This document shows positions 37,506 to 46,896 of a DNA stretch of 64,000 nucleotides, piece by piece. Position 1 is the first letter of the stretch, and every line of letters begins with the position of its first letter. The stretch lies in contig NZ_CAJGZK010000018.1 in the NCBI RefSeq assembly GCF_904846215.1, positions 1 through 64,000 on the forward strand, in the 5' to 3' direction. Under the pieces are notes generated by a model, which was not told the origin of the DNA, did not search any database, and worked only from the letters and a program-made list of their open reading frames with translations. A program made the translations under genes and the position numbers. Source of the DNA: Psychrobacter glacincola. Lineage in GTDB: Bacteria > Pseudomonadota > Gammaproteobacteria > Pseudomonadales > Moraxellaceae.

Positions 37506-38090
37506 TTAACGCAAATTACCTAAGTCTTCTTCTGTCAAACGCCAGCGACCTTTTTTCTTAGAGGCACCGCGCCCACGCATGGCGCTGTTTAATATGAGTT
37601 TGTTCATCGAATGGCTTGAGTGCGCGTGACAGATAGCGCAGGCAAGACCATCTGCCGCATCTTGCTGTGGTACAAAGTCTAAAGTCAGTATCCGGCACAC
37701 CATCTCTTGTACTTGCTCTTTTGCCGCTGCGCCATAACCACAGACCGCTTGTTTGATTTGGCGGGCAGTATATTCTGAAACTTCTAAGTCCAATGCTACC
37801 ATGGCGGCAATAGCTGCGCCGCGTGCTTGCCCAAGCTTGAGTGCTGAGTCTGGATTTTCTGCCATAAATACTTGTTCAATGGCCGTATAAATAGGCTCAT
37901 CTGCATATTTTAGATGATGCTGAGTGATACGTGTTAAGCCATTGAAAATACGTTTTAGGCGTTCAGGCATCTCTTTAGTATCGGTACGAATGGTACCTGA
38001 ATCAATATAGGTGAGCTTATCGCCCGTTTGTTGGAGGATACCATAGCCGGTCATGCGTGAGCCTGGATCAATCCCAATAATAATTGCCAT
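37506..38090 (-). CDS. ruvC: Holliday-junction resolvase RuvC
   Basis: An endonuclease that resolves Holliday junctions together with RuvAB. The 194-residue protein has the first catalytic Asp (D8) in [13 protein letters not shown], the Glu in [22 protein letters not shown], and the last acidic pair in [16 protein letters not shown]. The C-terminal 25 residues are basic ([18 protein letters not shown]), longer than in E. coli. ruvA and ruvB are 16 kb away, so the ruv genes are split. It is divergent from fxsA. Confidence 0.95.
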   Translation of the reverse strand: MAIIIGIDPGSRMTGYGILQQTGDKLTYIDSGTIRTDTKEMPERLKRIFNGLTRITQHHLKYADEPIYTAIEQVFMAENPDSALKLGQARGAAIAAMVALDLEVSEYTARQIKQAVCGYGAAAKEQVQEMVCRILTLDFVPQQDAADGLACAICHAHSSHSMNKLILNSAMRGRGASKKKGRWRLTEEDLGNLR

Positions 38091-38243
38091 AGTGTTCCGT
38101 CTTGCTTACATTTTGTTTAATCGCTTAAAAATCAGCCCTAAGTTTGATAGTATAGCAATCAATCCCCATATACATCATATGTTAGCCATCTTAATTTGCA
38201 TGGCGCTCAATTTATTGGTTTTTATTTTACAGGACAACACTTT

Positions 38244-38873
38244 ATGGGTCAGATAGTTGGTATTGCCATCGTATGGTTTATTATCGAGATGCTGCTTTGG
38301 TATTTGCTTGCTCAATTTACGAGTGGCTGGTGGGTATTTATGTGGTTTATTATCGCCGCTGTCATCGGTATCTCGCTCCTGCGCAAAGGCATGGCAGCTC
38401 TCAATCCAATGGCACAGCAGATGAAAGCTGGCGGTATGATGAACCCATCGATGCGTCCGCAAGAGTCAACCATGATCAAAAGTGTGGCTATGGCAGCCGC
38501 TGGTATCTTGCTGCTCATTCCCGGTGTGCTTAGTGACTTATTGGCGTTACTGGTTATCTTGCCACCCGTGCAGAAAAAGCTCAAAGACTTTGCCAATAAG
38601 TATGTCATGAACAATCAGCAAAAAATGATGGAAATGATGGCAAAGCAGATGGGTGGACAAATGGGCGGCGGACAGAATCCATTTGGTGGTGCAGGGGGTA
38701 TGGGCGGACAAAACCCGTTCGGCGGCGCTGGTGGGATGAACAATCAAAGTCCGTTTGGTCAACAACAAAACCCGTTCGGTGATGTATTTAAGCAGCATAC
38801 AACGATTGATGGGACAGCAAAAACCATTCCTAAAGACGTGAAAAAAATTACCAAATCTGCCAATGATGAGTAG
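38244..38873 (+). CDS. fxsA: FxsA-family membrane protein
   Basis: A 209-residue protein. FxsA core: IVWFIIEMLLWYLLAQFTSGWWVFMWF, IGISLLRKGM, and the hydrophobic GILLLIPGVLSDLLALLVILPPV segment. In E. coli FxsA limits F-plasmid exclusion of phage T7; its general role is unclear. The tail (about 135-190) is unusual: Met/Gln-rich, then repeated GGMGGQNPFGGAGG units. ATG 38244 is used, with AGGA upstream; a longer frame from 38196 adds 16 residues not typical of the family. Confidence 0.88.
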   Translation: MGQIVGIAIVWFIIEMLLWYLLAQFTSGWWVFMWFIIAAVIGISLLRKGMAALNPMAQQMKAGGMMNPSMRPQESTMIKSVAMAAAGILLLIPGVLSDLLALLVILPPVQKKLKDFANKYVMNNQQKMMEMMAKQMGGQMGGGQNPFGGAGGMGGQNPFGGAGGMNNQSPFGQQQNPFGDVFKQHTTIDGTAKTIPKDVKKITKSANDE

Positions 38874-38903
38874 CGTATTAACCACTGACTATCAAATTAT
38901 TTA

Positions 38904-38952
38904 GCCACTAAAAAGCCCCTTTCGTCAATAACAAAAGGGGCTTTTTAGTGGC
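38904..38952. terminator. fxsA terminator, facing 6S RNA gene
   Basis: GCCACTAAAAAGCCCCTTT pairs over its length with AAAAGGGGCTTTTTAGTGGC across a ten-base loop. It can work in both directions, serving fxsA and the minus-strand 6S RNA. Confidence 0.9.
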
Positions 38953-39004
38953 TGTAATTCGTTCTTTATACATATAGTGCTTATAAATAAATAAACTACT
39001 AACC

Positions 39005-39202
39005 GAATATAACAACCGAAGTGCCGCCGCAAGATGGTGACCCATGAACCGTGAAGTTCAGGGCGGATGCGTCACTGCCTCGGCAGGTTTCCTGATACAC
39101 CGCAAGCGGTGCAGGCATACACAATGAAGCAGTAGGTACCACATCCTGGTAAAGCATTATCGGCTCAGGGAATAAACATCTGCTAGCCAACACTTCAGAA
39201 TA
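39005..39202 (-). ncRNA. ssrS: 6S RNA
   Basis: On the minus strand the region reads like E. coli 6S RNA as recalled: CCCTGAGCCGATAATGC near the 5' side, then CCCTGAACTTCACGGTTCAT and GGGTCACCATCTTGCGGCGG near the 3' side. CTGAAGTG at the 5' end pairs with CACTTCGG at the 3' end to close the long stem, with the central bubble that mimics an open promoter. 6S RNA sequesters sigma-70 RNA polymerase in stationary phase. The ends are accurate only to a few bases. The usual neighbour (5-formyl-THF cyclo-ligase) is not present here. Confidence 0.9.
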
Positions 39203-39204
39203 TA

Positions 39205-39210
39205 ATTATA
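39205..39210 (-). promoter_or_regulatory. -10 element of the 6S RNA promoter
   Basis: On the minus strand TATAAT lies seven bases before the predicted 6S RNA 5' end. A convincing -35 at 17 bases is not seen; TTGCAA lies 20 bases upstream. Confidence 0.6.
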
Positions 39211-39440
39211 TTAACCAATGGTTTGAGTGATTGCAAGTACGAATTACAGATTGCTACGTGGCGTTGATAATTTGCATTATTGCGATGGAGTAATATTACC
39301 TTCATATTTTCTAGAAAAGCAATCAACTGTTGACTAAAAAGCTCATTTTTCAGCTATTTCAAGATGTGTGCTAATATAGAGGACTTTATATATCCTAATA
39401 CAGCATTATAGGCGTTCATTCACTTGAGGAGCGGTAATCC

Positions 39441-41099
39441 ATGATCAATACCCAGCAACAATCAGAATCTATCGACGACAATCAGGCGCAATTAAGTAAG
39501 CAGCAAGATGGCGAAAATAATAAAAAAGTGCCGCGTGTTTTAATGATATTAGATGGGTTTGGACATCGTGAAGACGATAAAGACAATGCCATTGCTGCCG
39601 CTAATATGCCAAATTTAGATAAGATTTATGAGCAATATCCGCATGGATTGATATCAGCGTCAGGAGAAGATGTGGGCTTGCCAGATGGGCAGTTTGGTAA
39701 TTCAGAAGTTGGGCATATGAACTTGGGTGCTGGGCGCGTACTTTACCAAGACTCAACCCGCATCTCAAGTGAAGTCGCCAGTCGTGATTTTTATAAAAAT
39801 GAAGCCTTGGTCAATGCAGTAAAAGCCGCCAATACACTCGGCGGTAATGTGCATATTATGGGCTTACTGTCAGATGGTGGTGTTCATTCAAATCAAGACC
39901 ATATTGAAGCAATGTGCCATTCAGCGTTGGTACATGGTGCCAAAAACGTCTTTGTTCATTGCTTTTTAGATGGTCGTGACACGCCGCCTAAGTCTGCGGA
40001 TAAATACATCAATCGTCTGCGCGATTATATCGAAAAGCTCAATGCGCACTATGAGGGCGGTCGTGTACAGATTGCCAGTATTATTGGACGTTATTATGCG
40101 ATGGATCGTGACAATCGCTGGGATCGCGTGCAAAAAGCCTATGAGCTTATCACTGAGGGTAAAGCGGATCGTTTAGCAACTCGTGCTGATGGGGCAGTGC
40201 AAGCTGCCTATAAAGCCCGTGAAACCGATGAATTTATCAATCCAACAGTCGTGATTGGGCGTGACGAGGTGCCTTATACTGTTGATGACAATGATGCGCT
40301 TATTTTTATGAACTTCCGTGCTGACCGTGCACGTGAGCTTGCACAAGCTTTTATATTGCCGGATCACGAGTTTTCAGGGTTTGCCCGTAATAAGCAGCCA
40401 AAACTTGCGGCGTTTGTGATGTTGACCAAGTATTCTGATGTGTTAGCAGACAATCCCAAAACCAGCATTGCCTATTATCCAACTTCATTGACCAATACTC
40501 TTGGCGAATATTTGCAAGATAAGGGTAAAACCCAGCTGCGCATCGCTGAAACTGAAAAATATGCCCATGTGACGTTTTTTTTTAGTGGCGGACGTGAAGA
40601 TGAATATAAAGGTGAGACACGTATCTTAGTACCATCTCCAAATGTTGCCACTTATGACTTACAGCCGGAGATGAGCGCCCCTGAAGTGACAGATAAATTG
40701 GTGGAAGCGATTGAATCTGGCAAATATGATGTGTTGGTCGTCAATTACGCCAATGGCGATATGGTCGGTCATACCGGTATCTTTGATGCTGCCGTTCAAG
40801 CAGTAGAAGCCTTGGATGTCTGCGTTGGTCGTGTGGCGGCAGCGGTACGTGCTGCAGGCGGCGATATGCTGATTACAGCAGATCATGGTAACTGCGAGCA
40901 GATGCAAGACTATGACAGTGGTCAGGTACATACTCAACATACGACTGAGCACGTACCGCTGATTTATGTTGGTGAGAAAAAAGTACAAGTCCGTAGCGGC
41001 GGTAAGCTTAGCGATGTTGCTCCTACTATCTTGGCATTAATGGATATCGAAGCACCCACTGAGATGACAGGTGAAAGTTTATTGGTTGGCGCCCAATAA
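39441..41099 (+). CDS. gpmI: cofactor-independent phosphoglycerate mutase
   Basis: It interconverts 3- and 2-phosphoglycerate using two Mn ions and a phosphoserine. The 552-residue protein has LMILDGFG (D38), the nucleophile S88 in [56 protein letters not shown] and [11 protein letters not shown], which supply the metal ligands. A polar N-terminal extension of about 30 residues (Gln/Asp/Asn-rich) precedes the family start; GAGGAG lies at the right distance from this ATG, so the extension is probably real. Terminated at 41137-41171. Confidence 0.95.
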   Translation: MINTQQQSESIDDNQAQLSKQQDGENNKKVPRVLMILDGFGHREDDKDNAIAAANMPNLDKIYEQYPHGLISASGEDVGLPDGQFGNSEVGHMNLGAGRVLYQDSTRISSEVASRDFYKNEALVNAVKAANTLGGNVHIMGLLSDGGVHSNQDHIEAMCHSALVHGAKNVFVHCFLDGRDTPPKSADKYINRLRDYIEKLNAHYEGGRVQIASIIGRYYAMDRDNRWDRVQKAYELITEGKADRLATRADGAVQAAYKARETDEFINPTVVIGRDEVPYTVDDNDALIFMNFRADRARELAQAFILPDHEFSGFARNKQPKLAAFVMLTKYSDVLADNPKTSIAYYPTSLTNTLGEYLQDKGKTQLRIAETEKYAHVTFFFSGGREDEYKGETRILVPSPNVATYDLQPEMSAPEVTDKLVEAIESGKYDVLVVNYANGDMVGHTGIFDAAVQAVEALDVCVGRVAAAVRAAGGDMLITADHGNCEQMQDYDSGQVHTQHTTEHVPLIYVGEKKVQVRSGGKLSDVAPTILALMDIEAPTEMTGESLLVGAQ

Positions 41100-41136
41100 A
41101 CGGGTATGGTTATATCTTTGATAAACTGTACTTTTT

Positions 41137-41171
41137 AAAAAAGGAGAGCTATTGATGAGCTCTTCTTTTTT
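41137..41171 (+). terminator. gpmI terminator
   Basis: AAAAAAGGAGAGCT pairs with AGCTCTTCTTTTTT with one mismatch over a seven-base loop. Confidence 0.85.
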
Positions 41172-41343
41172 GTTGCTATATTTTGTCTGACATTTCACCT
41201 AAGTTACTTGCAATACTCTCCTATTCTTACAAGGACGCTTGATGCTATCTTATGGGCTATTATTCAATAGTAACCATATAACGATCTATAACGATCCTAT
41301 AATAATGATGGCTTAACTTTGGACAAATTTTCAGGTGATTTTT

Positions 41344-42927
41344 ATGCATTTTATCAATCCTATCAGCTGCATCATTTCATTGACCTCTAAAAGAGTAGAG
41401 CCGTTAGTGAGCATGATATCTACTCACTCTAGTATCTTAAAGCCGACCCTTATTGTGGGTCTGTTGGGCTTAATTGTGATTCATATGCCGGCACAAGCGG
41501 CCGTCAAGGATACTGCTCCAGGGCGCAACGCTAGTCCTACGGCAAGTTTACAACTGATCAATTTAAATACCAATAACGTGCCATTAGAAAACGGCGCGGA
41601 TGATTTATCAGATATTGCTGATATGCTTGAGTCTGCTGATCAATCTGACGATTTAATTGATAGCGTGGCGGATGAAAGTGTGCTGAACAATGAGTCGGCT
41701 GTTATTAATACCGACATTCCTGCTGCAGTGGCGCAAGTGTCATTAAATGCCATTTCTCCTGAAACGCTAAAGACTTTCGTTGCTTTGGTTGACTTAGTAC
41801 GCCGCGAATATGTGGATACCGTCAATGATGAAGAGCTATTTAATAATGCCATGAGCGGCATGTTGACCAAGCTGGATAGTCATGCTGAATTTTTGGATGC
41901 TGAAGCCTATGAAAATCTGCGCGCTTTTACCGAAGGCGATGTCGGCGATATTGGCATCAAGGTTGAATATCAGTCAACTTTAGGCTATTGGGTCATCACT
42001 GAGGTACTTGATGATTCACCTGCCGATAAAAAAGGCATCGCGGTTGGTGATTATTTGCACCAAGTCGATGAGTTTAAGCTTGGCGAAGATGAAGAGAGTA
42101 ATGATATCGAGCAGCTCTTGACAGGGATTGCAGGGACGCAGGTAGATGTGGTGACGTCCAAGGCAGGACGCCGTAAACATACCACCACGTTACAACGTAA
42201 TAATAGCCATCCTCAAATCATTGAAACTCGTTTTGTAGACGGTATGGCCGTTGTTCGGTTGCCAGCATTTCAAAATAACAGCCGAGAAAAACTGCTGCAA
42301 AGTTTGATTGATTTAGATAAGCCTGTCACAGGAATATTATTGGATTTGCGTGACAATCCAGGCGGCGTATTGGCATCAGCTGTGAGCGTTGCTAGCCTAT
42401 TTATGACAGATACGGATGTGGTGCAGATAAAGAGTCGTCAAGCTGATTCGCGCACACTATCGACTAAAGGTGCAGCATTACTTGAGTCATTGCCAGTAGT
42501 GGTGCTACAAAATCGCTACTCGGCGTCAGCGGCAGAAGTGTTGACCAGCAGCTTGCAAGCACAAAAGCGCGCTACTGTCTTAGGTGAGGTCAGTTATGGA
42601 AAAGGTTCCGTACAATCAGTGATACCGCTTAATGATGAGCAAGCAGTCAAGCTCACGGTTGCCAATTATATGACCGCTTCAGGTAAGAAGATAGATGGTA
42701 TTGGGGTAGAGCCTGATATCGCTCTATCGGGGAGTGAGAGCGCGTGGGAGCAGCAAGCGCTTGATTTATTACGAAACAAAGCGCTTACTTCAGGTGTTCG
42801 ATTTGTACGCAAAGCCGCATTAGCGGATTATTCCGAGAAAAAAACGGATCCTAAACACAGTATGATTAAGAACAATACGGTGATAAATAATGTTATTGAA
42901 AAACCCACATCTAAGAAAAATCCCTAA
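41344..42927 (+). CDS. ctpA: carboxy-terminal processing protease, S41 family
   Basis: A 527-residue periplasmic S41A peptidase. A long N-terminal region contains a membrane/signal segment (LIVGLLGLIVIHMPAQA). Next come a polar stretch, an N-terminal helical part (DLVRREYVDTVNDEELFNNAMSGMLTKLDSHAEFLD), a PDZ domain (IGIKVEYQSTLGYWVITEVLDDSPADKKGI) and the Ser-Lys catalytic part (RDNPGG, RYSASAAEVLTSSLQ, GEVSYGKGSVQSV). ATG 41344 follows AGGTGA; GTG 41335 and ATG 41413 are alternatives. The stop is two bases before a family A repeat. Confidence 0.92.
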   Translation: MHFINPISCIISLTSKRVEPLVSMISTHSSILKPTLIVGLLGLIVIHMPAQAAVKDTAPGRNASPTASLQLINLNTNNVPLENGADDLSDIADMLESADQSDDLIDSVADESVLNNESAVINTDIPAAVAQVSLNAISPETLKTFVALVDLVRREYVDTVNDEELFNNAMSGMLTKLDSHAEFLDAEAYENLRAFTEGDVGDIGIKVEYQSTLGYWVITEVLDDSPADKKGIAVGDYLHQVDEFKLGEDEESNDIEQLLTGIAGTQVDVVTSKAGRRKHTTTLQRNNSHPQIIETRFVDGMAVVRLPAFQNNSREKLLQSLIDLDKPVTGILLDLRDNPGGVLASAVSVASLFMTDTDVVQIKSRQADSRTLSTKGAALLESLPVVVLQNRYSASAAEVLTSSLQAQKRATVLGEVSYGKGSVQSVIPLNDEQAVKLTVANYMTASGKKIDGIGVEPDIALSGSESAWEQQALDLLRNKALTSGVRFVRKAALADYSEKKTDPKHSMIKNNTVINNVIEKPTSKKNP

Positions 42928-42929
42928 TG

Positions 42930-43066
42930 TATAGTCAATGAAAAGTAATATCGACACATTAGGTACTGCTGGTATCAATTTTTCTTGCTTGCTGTAGCTA
43001 GCCGACAGAGGCTGCAAAAAATTTGTACCAGCAGTACCGTAGCGTTTCTAGAGTATTTTGACTATA
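42930..43066 (-). repeat. family A palindromic repeat, copy 4 (137 bp)
   Basis: Both ends are intact (TATAGTCA, TGACTATA), inverted relative to copy 1. Arms GTACTGCTGGTATC and GTACCAGCAGTAC flank the core. It fills most of the space between the stop codons of convergent ctpA and pilR, beginning two bases after the ctpA stop. No other terminator is visible there. Confidence 0.87.
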
Positions 43067-43090
43067 GTCGCAATCCTAAAGCAAAGCGCA

Positions 43091-44812
43091 TTATTCAGAC
43101 TGATCTTCTGCAATATCGAGTTTGGTCATACGATAGCGTAACGATCGAAAAGTCGTCCCTAACAATTCAGCGGCTTGGGTTTTATTCCAACCAGTTTGCT
43201 TAAGTGCAGTGATAATAAGCTTTTTTTCTTGCTCTTGAAGATAGAGCTCCAACCCTTGTGCGGGCAGCTCAGCACTAACAGTATTCGACGCTGTAGTGAT
43301 ATCAAATTGATTGCGCTCATTATCGTTCTTTATCACTGTTTCTGACGGATATTTATCCGTTACCTTGTCTGTTGACTCAATACCATACGCTGTTGACACT
43401 ACTGAGCGCCGATCTATCTCAGAGAGCGTTGAGTCAGATATGACGCCAGATATTGAAGGCCGCTTTACTGCAGCGTAGTGATGAGTCATCGTACGATAAG
43501 GATGGAGATTAGCCGTTACTTGCTGCGTCGTGTCATTTTTGATAGATGATGGTTTTTCGTCATTTTTATCTGTTTTTTCTATTGAATCAGAGACTCTGTT
43601 TTCGTTGATTTTTTGATGCTTATCAGTTTCTTGATCGGCATCAAAATCAGATAAGCCGAGATGGCTTATATCAATGGTTGAAGTTTCAGCCAAAGTAACG
43701 GCACGCTCAAGTACATTACGCAGCTCACGAACGTTACCAGCAAAATCATGCTGTTGTAGGCGCAGGTTAGCCTCTGCGGTTAATAAAGGCTGCGACTCCA
43801 ACTGCCATTCTTCAGCAATCATTGCCAAAAAATGCTCCGCCAATACTGGTATATCATCGCGCCGTGCATTAAGTGTGGGCAGTTTTAGTTCAATCACATT
43901 GATACGATAATACAAATCTTGGCGAAACATGCCACCTTGTACCAGCTGATTCAAATCTTTGTGCGTGGCTGACAAGATTCGTATATCGACTGGTACTTCT
44001 TTGGTATCACCAATCGCGCGTACGGTTTTCTCTTGAATAGCCCGCAGTAACTTGACTTGCATCGCCAAAGGCAAATCTGCCACTTCATCTAAAAATAAAG
44101 TACCGCCATTGGCTTGCTGAAATAGACCTTGCTTGTCGGCAACTGCACCGGTAAAACTGCCTTTTTTATGACCAAAAAATTCTGATTCCATCAGCTCTGA
44201 TGGTATAGCCCCGCAGTTGACTGGCACAAAACTGCCGTCACGCCGCGGGCTTAAGTCATGAATGAGCCGAGCAACGACTTCTTTACCCGTACCTGAAGCA
44301 CCTGACAAAAATACTGGCGCTTGTGAGCGTGCCAATTTTAAAATAGTGTTTTTCAAGGGATGCATAACGGCGGAATCACCGATTAGGCGGCTATCTAATA
44401 TTTGCTGCTCAGGAGAGGATTCAGGTGTGGCTTCGGCTTCGTTATTTTGGTCAATAACCTTTAGCGCATTTTCAACCAATTGCCGTAAGCGTGGCAGCTC
44501 AAGCGGTTTATTAACAAAATCAAAAGCCCCAAGCTTTAGCGCTTCAATCGCTAAATCCATGCTGCCATGTGCCGTAATTACAGCAATAGGCTTATTGGAG
44601 CTGGCACTGATATGTTTGACCAATTCTAATCCTGAGCCATCAGGGAGCTTTAAATCGGTGAGACAAAAATCATAGTCATTGTCTTGCCAGTACGATTTCG
44701 CTTGCGACAACGTATAAGCAACATCACTTTTGATGCCCATTTTGGTCAGGGTGATTTGCATCAAACGGCATAAATCTACTTCGTCATCAACGACTAGCGC
44801 GGTGGTTGCCAT
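43091..44812 (-). CDS. pilR: sigma-54-dependent response regulator PilR
   Basis: An NtrC-type activator of pilin transcription. The 573-residue layout is: receiver with phospho-acceptor D53 (CLTDLKLPDGSG), AAA+ domain with Walker A GASGTGKE, the sigma-54 contact loop GSFTGA (GAFTGA variant), GGTLFLDEVADL and DFAGNVRELRNVLERAV, and a C-terminal Fis-type HTH (TGWNKTQAAELLGTTFRSLRYRM). About 130 extra polar residues separate the AAA+ and HTH domains, making it longer than P. aeruginosa PilR. Its partner pilS lies 311 bases upstream, with a repeat in the gap. Confidence 0.92.
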   Translation of the reverse strand: MATTALVVDDEVDLCRLMQITLTKMGIKSDVAYTLSQAKSYWQDNDYDFCLTDLKLPDGSGLELVKHISASSNKPIAVITAHGSMDLAIEALKLGAFDFVNKPLELPRLRQLVENALKVIDQNNEAEATPESSPEQQILDSRLIGDSAVMHPLKNTILKLARSQAPVFLSGASGTGKEVVARLIHDLSPRRDGSFVPVNCGAIPSELMESEFFGHKKGSFTGAVADKQGLFQQANGGTLFLDEVADLPLAMQVKLLRAIQEKTVRAIGDTKEVPVDIRILSATHKDLNQLVQGGMFRQDLYYRINVIELKLPTLNARRDDIPVLAEHFLAMIAEEWQLESQPLLTAEANLRLQQHDFAGNVRELRNVLERAVTLAETSTIDISHLGLSDFDADQETDKHQKINENRVSDSIEKTDKNDEKPSSIKNDTTQQVTANLHPYRTMTHHYAAVKRPSISGVISDSTLSEIDRRSVVSTAYGIESTDKVTDKYPSETVIKNDNERNQFDITTASNTVSAELPAQGLELYLQEQEKKLIITALKQTGWNKTQAAELLGTTFRSLRYRMTKLDIAEDQSE

Positions 44813-44963
44813 ACATCATCTCATTGTTTTTAAGTACTACAACAGTATTAAAAAATAATTACCTAAGGATTTATCAGAGCCAAAAACTGCCTTAGTTGCA
44901 GGTATTCTTTTTAATGAACAGTATAAATCCTTTTATCTTGTATTTTCCCTAAATTTTTTTTGA

Positions 44964-45105
44964 TATAGTCGATCCTAAATAAAAGAAATACAAATGTTAT
45001 CAAGCACTACGGGGTTAATTTTTCTTGCTTGCTGTACCTACGCAGACATAGGCTGTAAATAATGAACCCCAGTAATTCTGTACCCTTTTAAAAGTGGAGT
45101 AATTA
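44964..45105 (-). repeat. family A palindromic repeat, diverged copy (pilS-pilR gap)
   Basis: TATAGTC at 44964 and the core AATTTTTCTTGCTTGCTGTAC plus GCAGACATAGGCTG are recognisable, inverted relative to copy 1. New inverted arms GGGGTT and AACCCC flank the core. The right end has decayed, so the limit is approximate. It lies inside the presumed pilS-pilR operon. Confidence 0.6.
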
Positions 45106-45123
45106 TCATTGATTTTTTCTTTT

Positions 45124-46854
45124 TTAGATAAATACTGGGTTAACGACATTATCATGCACAGCAGGAAAAATCAGCCTAAAGCAGGTTTTTTTATGATCAG
45201 GCACATATAGTAAGCGTGCTTGATTGGCTTCACAAAATGCTTGAGACAAATACAACCCAAGCCCTGTACCTGATTGATCGGTAGTAAAAAATGGATTGAA
45301 TAAAGAGCTTAAATTATCTGCATTAACACCAACGCCGTCATCCAAAACATCGATTATAACATCGTTATCGGCACAATAAATTTCGATTTCCACAAAGGCA
45401 TGAGGGTGGGCGTAACTACTATAGCGTAAACCATTATTGATTAAATTGATGAGTACCTGCTCTAACTGATGAGTATCAAAAGAGATGGTAGGCTTGGTCA
45501 TGATATGTAAAAAGACATCATGTCCTTTGAAATAATTGTCTAAAAATACGGGCATCCAATCAGCAAGGACAATGGTTTTCTGGTTCGCCGTTTGCTGGCG
45601 CGACAACTTTAAGACGTCTTCGATAATGCGATTGACGCGTTTTGTTTGCGAAAATATCATTTTATAAAGCTCATGGTTGTCGGTCATGTCGCTATTTGTA
45701 TGATTGCTGGCGAAAGGGCTTAGTGTATTGTCAGCGCCCATCTCGCTTTCCATAACGTCTTCTATTAATAGCTGGCTTGCTTGGGAAATAGCTGCTAAAG
45801 GGTTTCTGATTTCATGAGCAATACTGGCGGTCAATTGTCCAAGTGAGGCGAGCTTTAACTGTTGCGCGCTGGCTTGTTCACGGCGTAAATCCTCTAATAT
45901 AATAAGTTTACTGTCGTCTCTTAGCGGAATAATATCGACACGCAGCTTGCCAATGACAGAGGAGTTGGCAACAGCAGGCAGCTCATAAATAAAAGTACGT
46001 GAATATCCTGCTGCTACCGATAGGCAAGCATCAAATAATTGCAGATGTTGTTCGCCAAGTTGCTGCTGAAAGGCGGCTACTGATTTTGGTTTGTTGTCAT
46101 TACGATTAGGGATGCTCAGTAATTGATAAGCTGCAAGGTTGGCTAAGACCACCTGTTTGTTATCAATGACAATGACACCATTAACCATTTGAGAAATGAC
46201 TTCTTGATTGATGCTATTTAAACGCTCGACTTCTTTGGCGTGGCTAGCGGCTACTTTTTCGAGCTGACCCAAGCGCTGCGATATCGACCAGCTTAGACCG
46301 CCTACTGCCAAAAAGCTGGCTGACATGAGTAGGGCATTGCCTAAATTTGCCAAGCTCATACTATTGGCAATGGCATAAAAAAACTGCTGATAAATCACAA
46401 AGATAATGGCAAGTAAGGTGATAATCAGTGCTTGTGAGCCATGTAACAGCATAAAGCTTGCTGCTACCACCACCATATATAGCATGGTCAGCTGCAAATC
46501 AGGTGCGCCAGCAGTATAAAGCAGTAAGCTCAGGCTAATAACATCTAACGCCAACCCAAAAGCCAGCTGTCGGCGCATATGCTTGCTAACGGTATAGAAC
46601 AATCCTAGCAAGATTAAGCTCAGCAAGACATAAAAACTGAGCACGGTCTGCTGCAAAAAACTTGGCAATGACGGGCTGTTAGCAGCACGAATCGTAATAT
46701 ACACCATTAGCATAAAAAACAAGCTGACGATAAAGCGATAACTGCTATAAATCAGCCCCAATTTGCGTAATTGCGGTACAGGCAGAATATCATCTTGCTC
46801 TAGATAGTCAGTAATGACAGCGATAAGGTGTGAGGCATATTTGGCAGGATTCAT
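45124..46854 (-). CDS. pilS: sensor histidine kinase PilS
   Basis: The membrane kinase partner of PilR. The 576-residue protein has about six hydrophobic helices in the first 195 residues (IVSLFFMLMVYITI, VLLSLILLGLFYTV, LALDVISLSLLLYTA and others). A PAS-like domain follows (NQEVISQMVNGVIVIDNKQVVLANLAA), then HisKA with the H in TASIAHEIRNPLAAI, and HATPase_c with LINNGLRYS, DDGVGV and GTGLGLYLSQAF. The C-terminal 10 residues are unusual but short. The order gacA-like, pilS, pilR on one strand suggests one transcription unit. Confidence 0.93.
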   Translation of the reverse strand: MNPAKYASHLIAVITDYLEQDDILPVPQLRKLGLIYSSYRFIVSLFFMLMVYITIRAANSPSLPSFLQQTVLSFYVLLSLILLGLFYTVSKHMRRQLAFGLALDVISLSLLLYTAGAPDLQLTMLYMVVVAASFMLLHGSQALIITLLAIIFVIYQQFFYAIANSMSLANLGNALLMSASFLAVGGLSWSISQRLGQLEKVAASHAKEVERLNSINQEVISQMVNGVIVIDNKQVVLANLAAYQLLSIPNRNDNKPKSVAAFQQQLGEQHLQLFDACLSVAAGYSRTFIYELPAVANSSVIGKLRVDIIPLRDDSKLIILEDLRREQASAQQLKLASLGQLTASIAHEIRNPLAAISQASQLLIEDVMESEMGADNTLSPFASNHTNSDMTDNHELYKMIFSQTKRVNRIIEDVLKLSRQQTANQKTIVLADWMPVFLDNYFKGHDVFLHIMTKPTISFDTHQLEQVLINLINNGLRYSSYAHPHAFVEIEIYCADNDVIIDVLDDGVGVNADNLSSLFNPFFTTDQSGTGLGLYLSQAFCEANQARLLYVPDHKKTCFRLIFPAVHDNVVNPVFI

Positions 46855-46896
46855 GGGTTGATAACTAAGGTTCTTGATAAATGGGGTGCTTGATAA

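Noticed and set aside
38999..39193. 64-codon minus-strand ORF
   Set aside because: It coincides with the 6S RNA gene; the conserved nucleotide blocks explain the sequence better than a protein.
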